DNA from: Pusillimonas sp. DMV24BSW_D | GTDB lineage: Bacteria > Pseudomonadota > Gammaproteobacteria > Burkholderiales > Burkholderiaceae_B | Assembly: GCF_011388195.1 (NCBI RefSeq) | Contig: NZ_CP049990.1 | Coordinates: forward strand, 2,356,001-2,420,000 | Direction: 5' to 3' | DNA: 64,000 nt | Part shown: in pieces, positions 1 to 8,554 of the stretch | Layout: every line of letters starts with the position of its first letter | Position numbering within the stretch: position 1 is the first letter of the stretch | Notes under the pieces: model-generated | What the model saw: only the letters and a program-made list of their open reading frames with translations | Told to the model about the DNA's origin: nothing | Databases searched by the model: none | Translations under genes and position numbers: made by a program

Positions 1-78
1 TGGGACGACGAAGAGCTGCGTCAGACACTGTTACAGGCGTTCAAGGAAGTTGAGCTGCGTACTACATTCTCAAACTAA
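1..78 (+). CDS. 3' end of an unidentified gene
   Basis: The first 78 bases read as an open frame of 25 codons followed by TAA; the gene begins outside the window. The tail is acidic and charged (begins WDDEELRQ, ends TTFSN). It is too short to assign to a family. It converges with vanA and overlaps the vanA stop by 9 bases. No function is proposed. Confidence 0.5.
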   Translation, partial: WDDEELRQTLLQAFKEVELRTTFSN

Positions 79-1107
79 TTCGCGTTGTTCTTCCTGAACC
101 AGACGGTCGATCATGCGCCGTGCCTGTACGCCGCCCGAATCAATATTGAGCATTAGCAAACGGCGCTCGGGATGGCCGGCCAGGTTTTTTTGCTGCGCTT
201 CCAGAACCCCTAAATCCTGAGCAAAAATTTCACCCTGATTTTTGCGGATACGTTCGGTTAACTCCGTGTCATCGGCCTTGAAATGACGCGCCATGCCCCA
301 GAAATACCAATGTGAGTTTTCCGTTTCGGGCGTGATGAAATCAACGACAATGGCTGAAACCTTCACCGACGGGTCGGCATCGAATCCGCCTTGCCCGGCA
401 TAAGCCACACCGACATTGATCAGGATATGGCTGGGGGGAGTAAAACGCGAAATTTGCCAGCGGTCGACGGGTTTATCGGGGTCCAGCCCATTTGCGCGCA
501 TGGCGTTGGCTAGAAAGGGTGGTGCCTGAATGTTATCCATAAAACGGCTGGTAATGACCGTATCTCCCTCGACCCGCGTATTAACCGGTGCTTCGTCGAT
601 CTCGTCTTGCCCGATACTTTCGGGATGCACGTAGGTTTCGTGAGTAAGATCCATTAGATTGTCGATCATTAAACGGTAATCGCAATTCAAGTGATACATG
701 CCGCCGCCGTAGGCCCATTCATCGCTGACCGCCCATTCGAGATGCGGGATTAGGGCGGGGTCGGCTAAGGAGGCGTCGCCCGGCCAAACCCAGATAAAGC
801 CATACTTTTCAATTACCGGAAAACTTTTAATGCATGGAAACCCCGCCACACGCTGCATCGGCATTGATACGGGTTTGCCATCGCAACCCATTGCCAAACC
901 GTGGTAACCGCATACAAGATTTCCGTTCTCGACAAAACCCAACGATAAAGCAGCGCCGCGGTGAGGGCAAAAGTCTTCCACGGCCGCTACCTGGTTGTTC
1001 TCGCCGCGATAAAACGCAATACGCTCCCCGCAAATTTGGCGGCCCAACGGCTTGCCGTTAATTTCGTCGGGCGTGCAGGCAACGTACCAGGTGTTCTTTA
1101 AATACAT
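70..1107 (-). CDS. vanA: vanillate O-demethylase, oxygenase subunit
   Basis: Rieske non-haem iron oxygenase component that would demethylate vanillate to protocatechuate, with electrons from a VanB-type reductase. Seen: 345 aa, the usual VanA length. The N-terminal Rieske [2Fe-2S] domain has CPHRG (C47, H49) and CGYHG (C66, H69). The mononuclear iron site DLTHETYVH (H156, H161) lies in the C-terminal catalytic domain. The opening MYLKNTWYVACTPDE is typical of VanA. No vanB is adjacent: downstream is a convergent gene and upstream is arsR, so the reductase must be encoded elsewhere. Related Rieske demethylases (dicamba or toluate-type) cannot be excluded by eye, but vanillate is the best match. 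Confidence 0.88.
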   Translation of the reverse strand: MYLKNTWYVACTPDEINGKPLGRQICGERIAFYRGENNQVAAVEDFCPHRGAALSLGFVENGNLVCGYHGLAMGCDGKPVSMPMQRVAGFPCIKSFPVIEKYGFIWVWPGDASLADPALIPHLEWAVSDEWAYGGGMYHLNCDYRLMIDNLMDLTHETYVHPESIGQDEIDEAPVNTRVEGDTVITSRFMDNIQAPPFLANAMRANGLDPDKPVDRWQISRFTPPSHILINVGVAYAGQGGFDADPSVKVSAIVVDFITPETENSHWYFWGMARHFKADDTELTERIRKNQGEIFAQDLGVLEAQQKNLAGHPERRLLMLNIDSGGVQARRMIDRLVQEEQRELV

Positions 1108-1256
1108 GATGGGTTTTGTCTCCGTATTGATTTCGATGGCACGGATGCTTACGAGTCGTGCTTATTTTATGGAGGGTATTGTAGCGATACGGGCTAAAGG
1201 GATAAAGCCATTAAACCGATATGGACACATAAATACTTAACTTTACATAATATACA

Positions 1257-1583
1257 TTATGCGCATGACGCCCTGACCAAACGTGAGCGATCGTCTTCAA
1301 GTTGCGGTTGATCCACAGCGAGACCCTCCAGTAACTGAGTAAGCCATTGCGGCGCGCTTTGGGCAAGATCATAGAACACCCATTGACCTCGACGCCGATC
1401 AGACAGCAACCCACAACGCCTTAATTGTGCCAAATGTCTGGAAACCTTTGACTGGCCTTCGTTCAAAGCACTCGTCAGTTCACAAACGCAAAGCTCTCCT
1501 TCTTGCGAAATGAGCAAAAGCATCCGCAGCCGTGTTTCGTCCGCCAGGCACTTCAGTATGGCCAGTTCATTTATTGCGCTCAT
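1257..1583 (-). CDS. arsR: ArsR/SmtB-family arsenic-responsive repressor
   Basis: Winged-helix metalloregulator, 108 aa. It would repress the ars genes until As(III)/Sb(III) binds. Seen: the cysteine pair ELCVCEL (C32, C34) at the start of the DNA-binding helix, the classic ArsR arsenite site, followed by the recognition-helix region SKVSRHLAQLRRCGLL. It is divergent from acr3, with a 203-bp intergenic region holding a palindrome in the acr3 promoter. The C-terminal tail (RLVRASCA) carries a further cysteine that might contribute to metal binding; that is inference. Confidence 0.9.
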   Translation of the reverse strand: MSAINELAILKCLADETRLRMLLLISQEGELCVCELTSALNEGQSKVSRHLAQLRRCGLLSDRRRGQWVFYDLAQSAPQWLTQLLEGLAVDQPQLEDDRSRLVRASCA

Positions 1584-1696
1584 GGTTTTGTTCGTTATCC
1601 ATCAAGGATCAATTTAGATTCTTTAAATTATGCCAGTTGCACGTAACCGGATCGTCGACCGATTTGCTACTTACCATCTATTATATTTGCTATTCC

Positions 1697-1718
1697 ATAT
1701 ATGTGGATAAACAGATAT
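1697..1718. promoter_or_regulatory. probable ArsR operator in the acr3 promoter
   Basis: Inverted repeat ATAT-A-TGT, six bases, ACA-G-ATAT. It ends inside a perfect TATAAT -10 hexamer at 1716-1721 (plus strand); the -35 at 1693-1698 (TTCCAT) is weak. Position and form fit ArsR repression of acr3. It also sits upstream of the divergent arsR gene. Confidence 0.55.
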
Positions 1719-1786
1719 AATGTCTCATGCATCGTCAATAGCGATCCGCCCAATTCTATTCGCCATTCAACCTTCAAAAATCAGAT

Positions 1787-2869
1787 ATGTCAGAAACCAC
1801 TGCAACGTCGCAAAAACACGCCGATACACCTCCAATCAGTTTTTTTGAACGCTATCTAACGGTTTGGGTCGCGCTATGTATTATTGTTGGAACGCTTCTG
1901 GGTTTGTATTGGCCGGGTGCAGCCCAAGCGCTGGGAGCCATGGAAATTGCCCATGTCAATATTCCGGTTGGTATTTTGATTTGGTGCATGATCATTCCCA
2001 TGCTCATGAAAATCGACTTTTCTGCGCTCAGTGAAGTGTATGAACAACGCGCGGGCATGGGCATCACTCTGGCAGTGAACTGGCTGATTAAACCGTTCAG
2101 CATGGCGTTATTTGGTTGGTTTTTCATTAAGGTGGTGTTTGCGCCCTGGTTACCGGCCGCGTCACTAGACAGCTACATGGCCGGTCTCATTCTGCTGGGC
2201 GCAGCACCCTGCACCGCCATGGTGTTTGTATGGAGCAATTTGTGCAAAGGACACGCCAATTTCACGCTCACACAAGTCGCGCTGAATGACCTGATTATGG
2301 TGTTTGCCTTTGCCCCGATTGTGGCCTTGCTGCTTGGCGTCTCGTCCATTCCCGTGCCGTGGGATACGTTAATTCTATCGGTGGTCATGTACATCGTCAT
2401 TCCACTGAGTATTGCTCAGGCATTACGCACTTGGCTCATTAAAAAAGGCGGGCAGCCATTTTTCGAAAAGGTTTTATCCCGTATTGGCCCTTGGTCAATC
2501 GTTGCCTTGCTGGCCACCTTGGTTTTGCTGTTCTCATTTCAGGGTAAAGCCATTGTCGAACAGCCAGTCATTATCGCCATATTAGCCGTACCCATTCTGG
2601 TTCAAACCCTGTTTATTGCTGCGTTGGGCTATGTTTTGAATCGACAACTGAAAGTTCGGCACGACGTTGCCGGGCCATCGACGATGATCGGCGCCTCGAA
2701 CTTCTTCGAATTGGCTGTAGCCGTCGCCATCGTGCTCTACGGATTTGATTCAGGCGCCGCGCTGGCCACCGTTGTAGGCGTGCTGATTGAAGTTCCGGTG
2801 ATGTTGTGGCTGGTACGAACCGTAAACCGCACGCGTCACTGGTATGAACAAGCCTTGCAGGCAGGATAA
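1787..2869 (+). CDS. acr3: Acr3-family arsenite efflux permease
   Basis: Inner-membrane carrier that expels As(III) using the proton gradient. Seen: 360 aa with about ten hydrophobic segments. The conserved cysteine lies in GAAPCTAMVFVW (C142), as in the substrate cysteine of Acr3, and the later helix NFFELAVAVAIVL carries the family glutamate. It belongs to the bile acid:sodium symporter superfamily and is not the ArsB type. The start ATG follows a strong TATAAT promoter with a palindromic operator. The two arsenate reductases just downstream supply its substrate. Confidence 0.93.
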   Translation: MSETTATSQKHADTPPISFFERYLTVWVALCIIVGTLLGLYWPGAAQALGAMEIAHVNIPVGILIWCMIIPMLMKIDFSALSEVYEQRAGMGITLAVNWLIKPFSMALFGWFFIKVVFAPWLPAASLDSYMAGLILLGAAPCTAMVFVWSNLCKGHANFTLTQVALNDLIMVFAFAPIVALLLGVSSIPVPWDTLILSVVMYIVIPLSIAQALRTWLIKKGGQPFFEKVLSRIGPWSIVALLATLVLLFSFQGKAIVEQPVIIAILAVPILVQTLFIAALGYVLNRQLKVRHDVAGPSTMIGASNFFELAVAVAIVLYGFDSGAALATVVGVLIEVPVMLWLVRTVNRTRHWYEQALQAG

Positions 2870-2901
2870 GCCTCGCCTACCCGCCTGCTTTTCATGATTG
2901 G

Positions 2902-3327
2902 TTAAATGATTCGCCTGCCTTGTTCATCCAGAACCGGTGTGCCGTCTTCCTTGGCGAAAGCTTTAGGCGGCATAGGCGGTAAAAGATCCAAAACCTTTTC
3001 ACAAGGCCGGCATAAGTTCGCGCCTTTTTCAGTAATCACGAACGGACGATTCAACAAAATGGGATGTGCCTCGAGCGCGTCGAGAATCTGCGTATCGGTA
3101 ACGTTGGGTTGGTCGAGCCCCAATTCCAGAAAAGGCGTGCCTTTTTCACGCAGCGCTTCGCGCAGGGAAAGGCCAGCTTGTTTAACCATATTAATGATTG
3201 TTTCGCGTTTTGGGGGTGTTTTCAGATACTCAACAATTTCCGGTTCAATGCCGGCATGGCGAATAAGCGCCAGCGTATTACGAGAAGTCCCGCACTTGGG
3301 GTTGTGATAAATCGTGACGTTATGCAT
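2902..3327 (-). CDS. arsC: glutaredoxin-coupled arsenate reductase (ArsC/Spx fold)
   Basis: Reduces arsenate to arsenite using glutathione and glutaredoxin. Seen: 141 aa, the usual length for the plasmid R773-type ArsC, with the active-site cysteine C12 in HNPKCGTSRNT and the conserved KTPP further on. It is encoded opposite to acr3 and to the second arsenate reductase, so it needs its own promoter. Only 47 bp separate its start from that of the divergent reductase gene. Confidence 0.92.
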   Translation of the reverse strand: MHNVTIYHNPKCGTSRNTLALIRHAGIEPEIVEYLKTPPKRETIINMVKQAGLSLREALREKGTPFLELGLDQPNVTDTQILDALEAHPILLNRPFVITEKGANLCRPCEKVLDLLPPMPPKAFAKEDGTPVLDEQGRRII

Positions 3328-3374
3328 GACGACATTCCTTGTTTTTCAACGATATTCTGCTAAAAGGTCAGTAT

Positions 3375-3884
3375 ATGAGTGATAAAGTCTACAACGTGCT
3401 GTTTCTATGCACCCACAACTCTGCCAGGAGCATTATGGCAGAAGCATTGCTGAACACGATTGGGCGTGGTCGTTTTCGCGCCTACAGCGCAGGTAGCCAG
3501 CCCGGCGGCAAAGTGAATCCATTTGCCGTTGCAAAAGCCGTAGCCATTGGGTACCCAGCAGAAAATTTGCGTAGTAAAAGCTGGGACGAGTTCGCCCTGC
3601 CGAATGCCCCGCAAATGGATTTTATTATTACCGTGTGCGATAACGCCGCCGGGGAAGTGTGTCCTATTTGGCCGGGTCAACCTATTTCCGCGCATTGGGG
3701 ATTTGCAGACCCTGCGTCGGTGGTTGGGGGTGACGACGTCAAACGCGCCGCTTTTAACAAAATATTTCGACAGATTTCCACGCGTATCTCGATTTTTGCT
3801 AACATGCCTCTCGAAAAGCTTGAAAAAGCAGCAATCCATCGCGAGCTGAAAAATATTGGTGAAAACCCCGTTTCTCCGGCGTAA
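3375..3884 (+). CDS. arsC: low-molecular-weight phosphatase-type arsenate reductase
   Basis: A second arsenate reductase, built on the low-MW tyrosine phosphatase fold and unrelated to the minus-strand ArsC. Seen: 169 aa with the P-loop CX5R in LFLCTHNSARS (C12 to R18). The ATG at 3375 is chosen because the P-loop then sits near residue 12 as in the family; an upstream in-frame ATG at 3339 would add 12 unsupported residues. The C-terminal CDNAAGEVCPIWPG matches the family segment with redox cysteines. Whether thioredoxin or glutaredoxin/mycothiol recycles it cannot be read from the sequence. Confidence 0.88.
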   Translation: MSDKVYNVLFLCTHNSARSIMAEALLNTIGRGRFRAYSAGSQPGGKVNPFAVAKAVAIGYPAENLRSKSWDEFALPNAPQMDFIITVCDNAAGEVCPIWPGQPISAHWGFADPASVVGGDDVKRAAFNKIFRQISTRISIFANMPLEKLEKAAIHRELKNIGENPVSPA

Positions 3885-3927
3885 AACTTCGTGGCAAAAG
3901 GGGTGAAATGGCGCAGCGTACCTAACC

Positions 3928-5091
3928 TTGACGGCCTTAAACGAATTTCTGCATGTGCGTTCCGGTGGGCAAACACTGTTTGTACAGGTTGCCGGCTCCT
4001 GGACGCTTGAGCATTACGAAAAACTAGCCCAAATACGTAATTTACAACTGGAAACTAAGGGCGGCCCGCCGGCCCCGGTATTTACCGGGCCGATTGAAAT
4101 TGATCTAAGTAATCTCAAGGATTTGGATACGGCGGGCGCGCAACGTTTATACGAATTGCTGGGTCCTGCGCTGGAAACGTCCTTAGAGTCGCCCACTACC
4201 CTACCCTCGGAACGTATCGCGCTAATTCGCACAGTTATCAACGCCATCAAACAAGCACCCGCGCCAGAGCGCGCAATGAACCCACCATCATCAATGTTGG
4301 AGATCCTTGGTAGGATGGGCCAGGCTGTTGCCGAAGCAGGTAAACAAGCATGGCTGCTTCTGGGTTTTATCGGTCTGACATTACAGGCGCTGTCTTACAA
4401 CGTATTTCGTCCCCGACGCTGGCGTCTTACCTCCGTGGTTTGGCACATCGAACAAACGGGTTTTAACGCCGTTCCTATCATTGCTTTGCTGACATTCATG
4501 GTGGGTGCAGTGGTCGCGTTTCTGGGTGCGACTATTTTGAAAGGTTTCGGCGCGTCGATTTACACCATTAATCTGGTGGCTTTTTCTTTTCTGCGAGAGT
4601 TTGCCGTCCTTCTTACGGCCATTCTCATGGCCGGTCGAACCGCCAGCGCCTTTACCGCGCAAATCGGCTCGATGAAGTCCAACGAAGAGCTTGATGCGCT
4701 TCGCATGACAGGGCTGAACCCAATTGAATTACTGGTATTGCCCCGCATCCTGGCCTTGCTGGTTGCCCTGCCCTTGCTGACCTTTGTCGGTATGGTGTCA
4801 GGCATTGCCGGTGGGATGATGGTGTGCGCTTTATCAATGGATATTTCGCCGTCGATGTTTCTAACGATCATGAACCGGGATATTGATTTGCGCCACTTCC
4901 TGCTTGGTATGGCGAAAGCGCCGTTTTTTGCCTACCTGATTGCCATTATCGGCTGTCTGGAAGGCTTGAAGGTGAAAGGCAGCGCCCAATCCATCGGGCA
5001 ACACACCACCTCCGCCGTGGTGCAGTCCATTTTTGTGGTGATTCTGGTTGACGCGCTGGCGGCAATTTTCTTTATGGAAATGGGATGGTAA
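3928..5091 (+). CDS. mlaE: MlaE-family phospholipid ABC permease with N-terminal STAS-like region
   Basis: Membrane subunit of an Mla-type ABC system moving phospholipids between the inner membrane and an MCE periplasmic partner. Seen: 387 aa. The first ~130 residues are soluble and resemble a STAS/MlaB domain (IEIDLSNLKDLDTAGAQRL). About five hydrophobic segments then follow, with the signature LDALRMTGLNPIELLVLPR. This long form has MlaB fused to MlaE. The start is TTG because the upstream ATG at 3908 meets a stop after five codons; GTG at 3955 is an alternative. The gene overlaps mlaF by 7 bases. Confidence 0.88.
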   Translation: MTALNEFLHVRSGGQTLFVQVAGSWTLEHYEKLAQIRNLQLETKGGPPAPVFTGPIEIDLSNLKDLDTAGAQRLYELLGPALETSLESPTTLPSERIALIRTVINAIKQAPAPERAMNPPSSMLEILGRMGQAVAEAGKQAWLLLGFIGLTLQALSYNVFRPRRWRLTSVVWHIEQTGFNAVPIIALLTFMVGAVVAFLGATILKGFGASIYTINLVAFSFLREFAVLLTAILMAGRTASAFTAQIGSMKSNEELDALRMTGLNPIELLVLPRILALLVALPLLTFVGMVSGIAGGMMVCALSMDISPSMFLTIMNRDIDLRHFLLGMAKAPFFAYLIAIIGCLEGLKVKGSAQSIGQHTTSAVVQSIFVVILVDALAAIFFMEMGW

Positions 5092-5918
5092 ACGCCCGAC
5101 GTTCAAACGCAGATGCGGTCGTACAAGTGCGCGATGTTCGCAACCAATTTGGGTCGCATATTGTGCACGACCATTTGAGTCTTGAGGTGTATCAAGGGGA
5201 AATTCTGGGCGTGGTTGGGGGCTCGGGCTCGGGTAAATCGGTTTTACTAAGAACCATTGTCGGCCTGCAAAAACCCGTAGCGGGGCAAGTTTTGTTACGT
5301 GGTACTGACGTATACAACCATGCCAACCTGAAAGCTCAAACGCAGAATACGGCCGCAAGGGATATCCAAACGCACCGTCGTTTTGGAGTGTTATTCCAAA
5401 GGGGTGCCCTGTTCTCCTCGCTTACCGTACTGGAAAATATTGCCTTGCCCTTAATTGAGCACGCGAAGCTTAGCCGAGAGCTCGCCGAGCATATTGCCCA
5501 AATGAAGCTGGGCCTGGTCGGCTTGCCCGGGCACGCGGGTCAGTTATATCCCGCTTCGTTGTCGGGCGGGATGATCAAACGTGCCGCTTTGGCGCGTGCC
5601 CTGGCGCTTGATCCAGACATTTTGTTTCTTGATGAGCCCACCGCAGGCCTGGACCCCATCGGCGCGGGTGCGTTTGATCAACTAATTCGCACCTTGCGCG
5701 ATGCCCTGGGTTTAACGGTGTTTCTGGTCACGCATGATCTTGATACGCTTTACACCCTATGCGATCGAGTGGCGGTTATTTCTCGAAAAAAAGTATTGGT
5801 TGCTGATACATTGGGCGTTGTCGCCGAGGTTAATGACGCGTGGATTCAGGAATATTTCCACGGCCCACGTGGCCGCGCCGCCCTCGCTGCCACAGAGCAA
5901 ACAAAAGGACACGTATAA
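5085..5918 (+). CDS. mlaF: MlaF-type ABC ATPase
   Basis: Cytoplasmic ATPase powering the Mla lipid transporter. Seen: 277 aa with Walker A GGSGSGKS (45-52), signature LSGG (159-162), Walker [14 protein letters not shown] (179 on) and the switch histidine in VFLVTHDLDT. The ATG overlaps the end of mlaE, consistent with translational coupling. The gene ends 2 bases before mlaD. Confidence 0.93.
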   Translation: MVNARRSNADAVVQVRDVRNQFGSHIVHDHLSLEVYQGEILGVVGGSGSGKSVLLRTIVGLQKPVAGQVLLRGTDVYNHANLKAQTQNTAARDIQTHRRFGVLFQRGALFSSLTVLENIALPLIEHAKLSRELAEHIAQMKLGLVGLPGHAGQLYPASLSGGMIKRAALARALALDPDILFLDEPTAGLDPIGAGAFDQLIRTLRDALGLTVFLVTHDLDTLYTLCDRVAVISRKKVLVADTLGVVAEVNDAWIQEYFHGPRGRAALAATEQTKGHV

Positions 5919-5920
5919 AC

Positions 5921-6835
5921 ATGGAACCCCGTGCACACCACGTGCTAATAGGCATTTTTACGGTTGTTGTGATTGCGCTGGGATTACTGACTGCGCTTTG
6001 GTTCGGAAAATATGACCGCCGCGCTGAAGCGGCACTTTACACCGTAGTTTTCAAGGATCCGGTTAGAGGCTTGTCGACAGGTAGCTCGGTTCAGTTCAAC
6101 GGAATTCGGGTAGGCGAAATCACCGATTTGTATTTGGATCCCAACGACGTTGCAAACGTCAAAGCCACGATTTCAATTCGCTCAGATATTCCTGTGCGCG
6201 AAAACACGCAGGCGCAATTATCAATAGTGGGTATTACAGGTATGGCAGTGATTGCTTTAACATCGGGAGCGGGCGAGGCGCCGCTGCTGACTGCGCCACA
6301 GGGCGAACCGTACCCGGTGATTGTGGCCCGCCCCTCCCCTTTTGCTCAAATATTCCGTAACGGTGATGCCGCACTCAGCGGACTCACCGAGCTCATTCAA
6401 AACGCCAACACCTTATTATCAACGCAGAATGTGCAAGCATTTTCAAATACGCTGACACACCTCGAGGCCGCCTCCGCCCGCTTGGCTGAGCAAGACATCG
6501 GTGTACTGATTGGCCAATTAACCAACGCCGCCCAATCGGCCGCGACAACGCTTGAAAATGTCGATAAGCTGGTTTCAAAAGAAGGTCGGCAAATGATACA
6601 GAATGCTTCGCAAATGATGTCAACCCTTGAGCGCACTGCTGTTCGTCTGGACACTCTGATTAAAACCAGTCAGCGGCCGCTAAACGATGGTATGGAGGGG
6701 TTTGCCCAACTGGGCCCCGCCTTGCAAGAGTTGCAAAGTACGCTGGCTACGTTGCGTTTAACGTTGCGACGTCTGGATGACAACCCGGCGGCTTATTTAT
6801 TCGGGCGTGAACCTTTACAAGAGATTAACCCATGA
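5921..6835 (+). CDS. mlaD: MlaD/MCE-domain periplasmic lipid-binding protein
   Basis: Anchored periplasmic MCE protein forming the lipid channel on the MlaFE complex. Seen: 304 aa with one N-terminal membrane segment (about residues 8-30, VLIGIFTVVVIALGLLTALWF). An MCE domain follows (VVFKDPVRGLSTGSSVQFNGIRVGEI), then a long helical tail (about 160-300) rich in Leu/Gln. That tail makes it longer than E. coli MlaD. The ATG at 5921 is chosen because it lies directly upstream of the membrane anchor and immediately after mlaF. Confidence 0.9.
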   Translation: MEPRAHHVLIGIFTVVVIALGLLTALWFGKYDRRAEAALYTVVFKDPVRGLSTGSSVQFNGIRVGEITDLYLDPNDVANVKATISIRSDIPVRENTQAQLSIVGITGMAVIALTSGAGEAPLLTAPQGEPYPVIVARPSPFAQIFRNGDAALSGLTELIQNANTLLSTQNVQAFSNTLTHLEAASARLAEQDIGVLIGQLTNAAQSAATTLENVDKLVSKEGRQMIQNASQMMSTLERTAVRLDTLIKTSQRPLNDGMEGFAQLGPALQELQSTLATLRLTLRRLDDNPAAYLFGREPLQEINP

Positions 6836-7503
6836 ACCTGGTTTATTGTTTTAGGCGTTCGTTCACATTCTTTTGCACTGCCGCAAATGGTTTTGCCCGA
6901 TGGGTAGCGGTGGGAGCATTGACCGTCGTATCGCTGGCCGCCTGTTCTATTTTGCCGGAATCCACTCCGCAGCGCGTCTATCAATTACCCGGTGCACCTG
7001 TGCCTTCGGCACACATACATATGCCCGCTGACACCGCCCCGTCGTTGCGGGTGTTAACGCCGTCAAGCCCGTTGATCTTGGCTTCCAATCGCATTCTGGT
7101 CATGAGCAACCCTAATGAGTTGGCCGCTTTCAAAGGCGTAAGATGGTCTGATCCCATGCCTCAGCTTTTTCAACGCAGGCTGGTGAGCTACTTACGTGAA
7201 TCAAATAATTGGCGCGTTGTGACAACCGACGGCACACCGCTTGCAGGTGATTACCAGCTCATTTTAAGTCTGGCCCAATTTCACGCCGTTAGAATGCCTG
7301 GGCAAAATCCCAGGGTTGAGATTCGCATTGATGCAATACTCGGGAATCGTGAAACAAACAAAGCCGTTGCTGGCCGTACCTTCACGGAAACGGCTCTAGC
7401 CGAAAGCGAGGCTTTCGACGCTTTATTAAGCGCTTATGGTGAAGCCGGAAATGCGTTAGCCGGAAAAATCAGTGTATGGGCCTACCAACAAACTCAGTTT
7501 TAA
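6832..7503 (+). CDS. ABC-type transport auxiliary lipoprotein
   Basis: Probable lipoprotein partner of the preceding Mla system, of the PqiC/ABC-transport auxiliary type. Seen: 223 aa with a long N-terminal hydrophobic stretch ending in a lipobox (SLAAC), so the mature protein begins at Cys. The body contains the family-like segment YQLPGAPVPSA and the core WSDPMPQLFQRRLVSYL. It overlaps mlaD by ATGA, the fourth gene of the operon. It converges with the LuxR-type gene, the two stops overlapping. Confidence 0.8.
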   Translation: MNLVYCFRRSFTFFCTAANGFARWVAVGALTVVSLAACSILPESTPQRVYQLPGAPVPSAHIHMPADTAPSLRVLTPSSPLILASNRILVMSNPNELAAFKGVRWSDPMPQLFQRRLVSYLRESNNWRVVTTDGTPLAGDYQLILSLAQFHAVRMPGQNPRVEIRIDAILGNRETNKAVAGRTFTETALAESEAFDALLSAYGEAGNALAGKISVWAYQQTQF

Positions 7504-8348
7504 CGTAGCCGCATTGAAGGTGTATCAGGCCCTGACTCAGCTTCGGAGTTCATACTGTTGCTGTTAGCGGCGTTTGACGTCGGTTCCCAATTAAGGCTGG
7601 CACCTTTGGATCGTGCAAGATAAACCGCTTGATTCCGATTGTGCGCACCCAGGCGCTGATAGACGCTTTCGGTATGTGCCTTGGTCGTTCCGAGCGAAAT
7701 ATCCAAAATGCGCGCTACCGACTTCAATGCGTGGCCACGGGACAACAACACCAAAACTTCGTATTGGCGCCGTGTGAGGCCAAGCAGTTCGGACTCCTTC
7801 GCAACAGAAGCGCTCGGCGCGACCGATGAGCGCAGAGTAGCCGCCCTGGAAGGAGCGGCCAAGGCGGCTTTGGGAGCCTGCGCTGGTGAAACCATTGAGG
7901 TGCCCAATTCCGAATGACTGCCGTCGATGCTCGTATTGGGTAGGGCATGGTTATTTTCTACCCCAACTGAACCGATGTTTTGATCCCAGGGAAAACAAGT
8001 GTGTCCGCTTAACACACGCCGTACGCTGTCGACGAAAACCTCGGCCGGCGCGGCCTGATCGATAAAACCTGATACTTGTCGGGGTAAAGCACTGATCGCC
8101 GAATAGTCTGGTGTGCTTTCACTCAGTAAAATCACTTTCTGCGGCAGGAACGCGCGCAAGCCGGCTGTAACCAATGACGTAAGCCGTTCGGGCGATGCAA
8201 TGGAAATGAGCAGCAGGTCGATTGACTGAGCAGGGTCGGGATATCGGTCGAGATCGTGATAGGAAAAGCCCATTAAGCGAACGTTAGGAACCACGTCGGC
8301 CAAAATCTGTATCACACCGGCCCGAAGCAAGGTGTTGCGGGACACCAC
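7500..8348 (-). CDS. LuxR-family regulator with degenerate receiver
   Basis: Transcription factor, 282 aa from the GTG at 8348. Residues ~195-260 form a LuxR/GerE helix-turn-helix (LTRRQYEVLVLLSRGHALKSV then GTTKAHTESVYQRL). The N-terminal ~120 residues look like a response-regulator receiver, but the expected phospho-acceptor Asp is replaced in IDLLLISIAS, so phosphorylation is unlikely. A low-complexity Ala/Ser linker joins the two. The start is uncertain: the only good Shine-Dalgarno (AAAGGAG) points to an ATC codon at 8363. It is divergent from phosphoketolase, which it may regulate. Confidence 0.75.
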   Translation of the reverse strand: MVSRNTLLRAGVIQILADVVPNVRLMGFSYHDLDRYPDPAQSIDLLLISIASPERLTSLVTAGLRAFLPQKVILLSESTPDYSAISALPRQVSGFIDQAAPAEVFVDSVRRVLSGHTCFPWDQNIGSVGVENNHALPNTSIDGSHSELGTSMVSPAQAPKAALAAPSRAATLRSSVAPSASVAKESELLGLTRRQYEVLVLLSRGHALKSVARILDISLGTTKAHTESVYQRLGAHNRNQAVYLARSKGASLNWEPTSNAANSNSMNSEAESGPDTPSMRLR

Positions 8349-8554
8349 GGCGATGGTAGTGATGAGAAACTCCTTTACGCCTGTGTTCTGGCTACTACAA
8401 CGTTAATGGGCAAGTAATTAAAACTATGTATGCAAAAGTAAAAATCAGTTTCAAATATCATAAAGAAATGTGAATATGATGGCAATACTGTGTAACCCGA
8501 CATCTGTTATGGGTACACCCTTTTTCCCGCACTTTAATTCATAAGGGGACAGTC

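Noticed and set aside
1108-1256. Possible small ORF or second ars operator between vanA and arsR
   Set aside because: The region is AT-rich but shows no start with ribosome-binding site and no clean dyad like that at 1697-1718.
8446-8490. Loose dyad CAGT...ATCAT...ATGAT...ACTG between the LuxR-type gene and xfp
   Set aside because: Short arms and unequal spacing in an AT-rich region; likely chance. It could be retested if an operator is sought.
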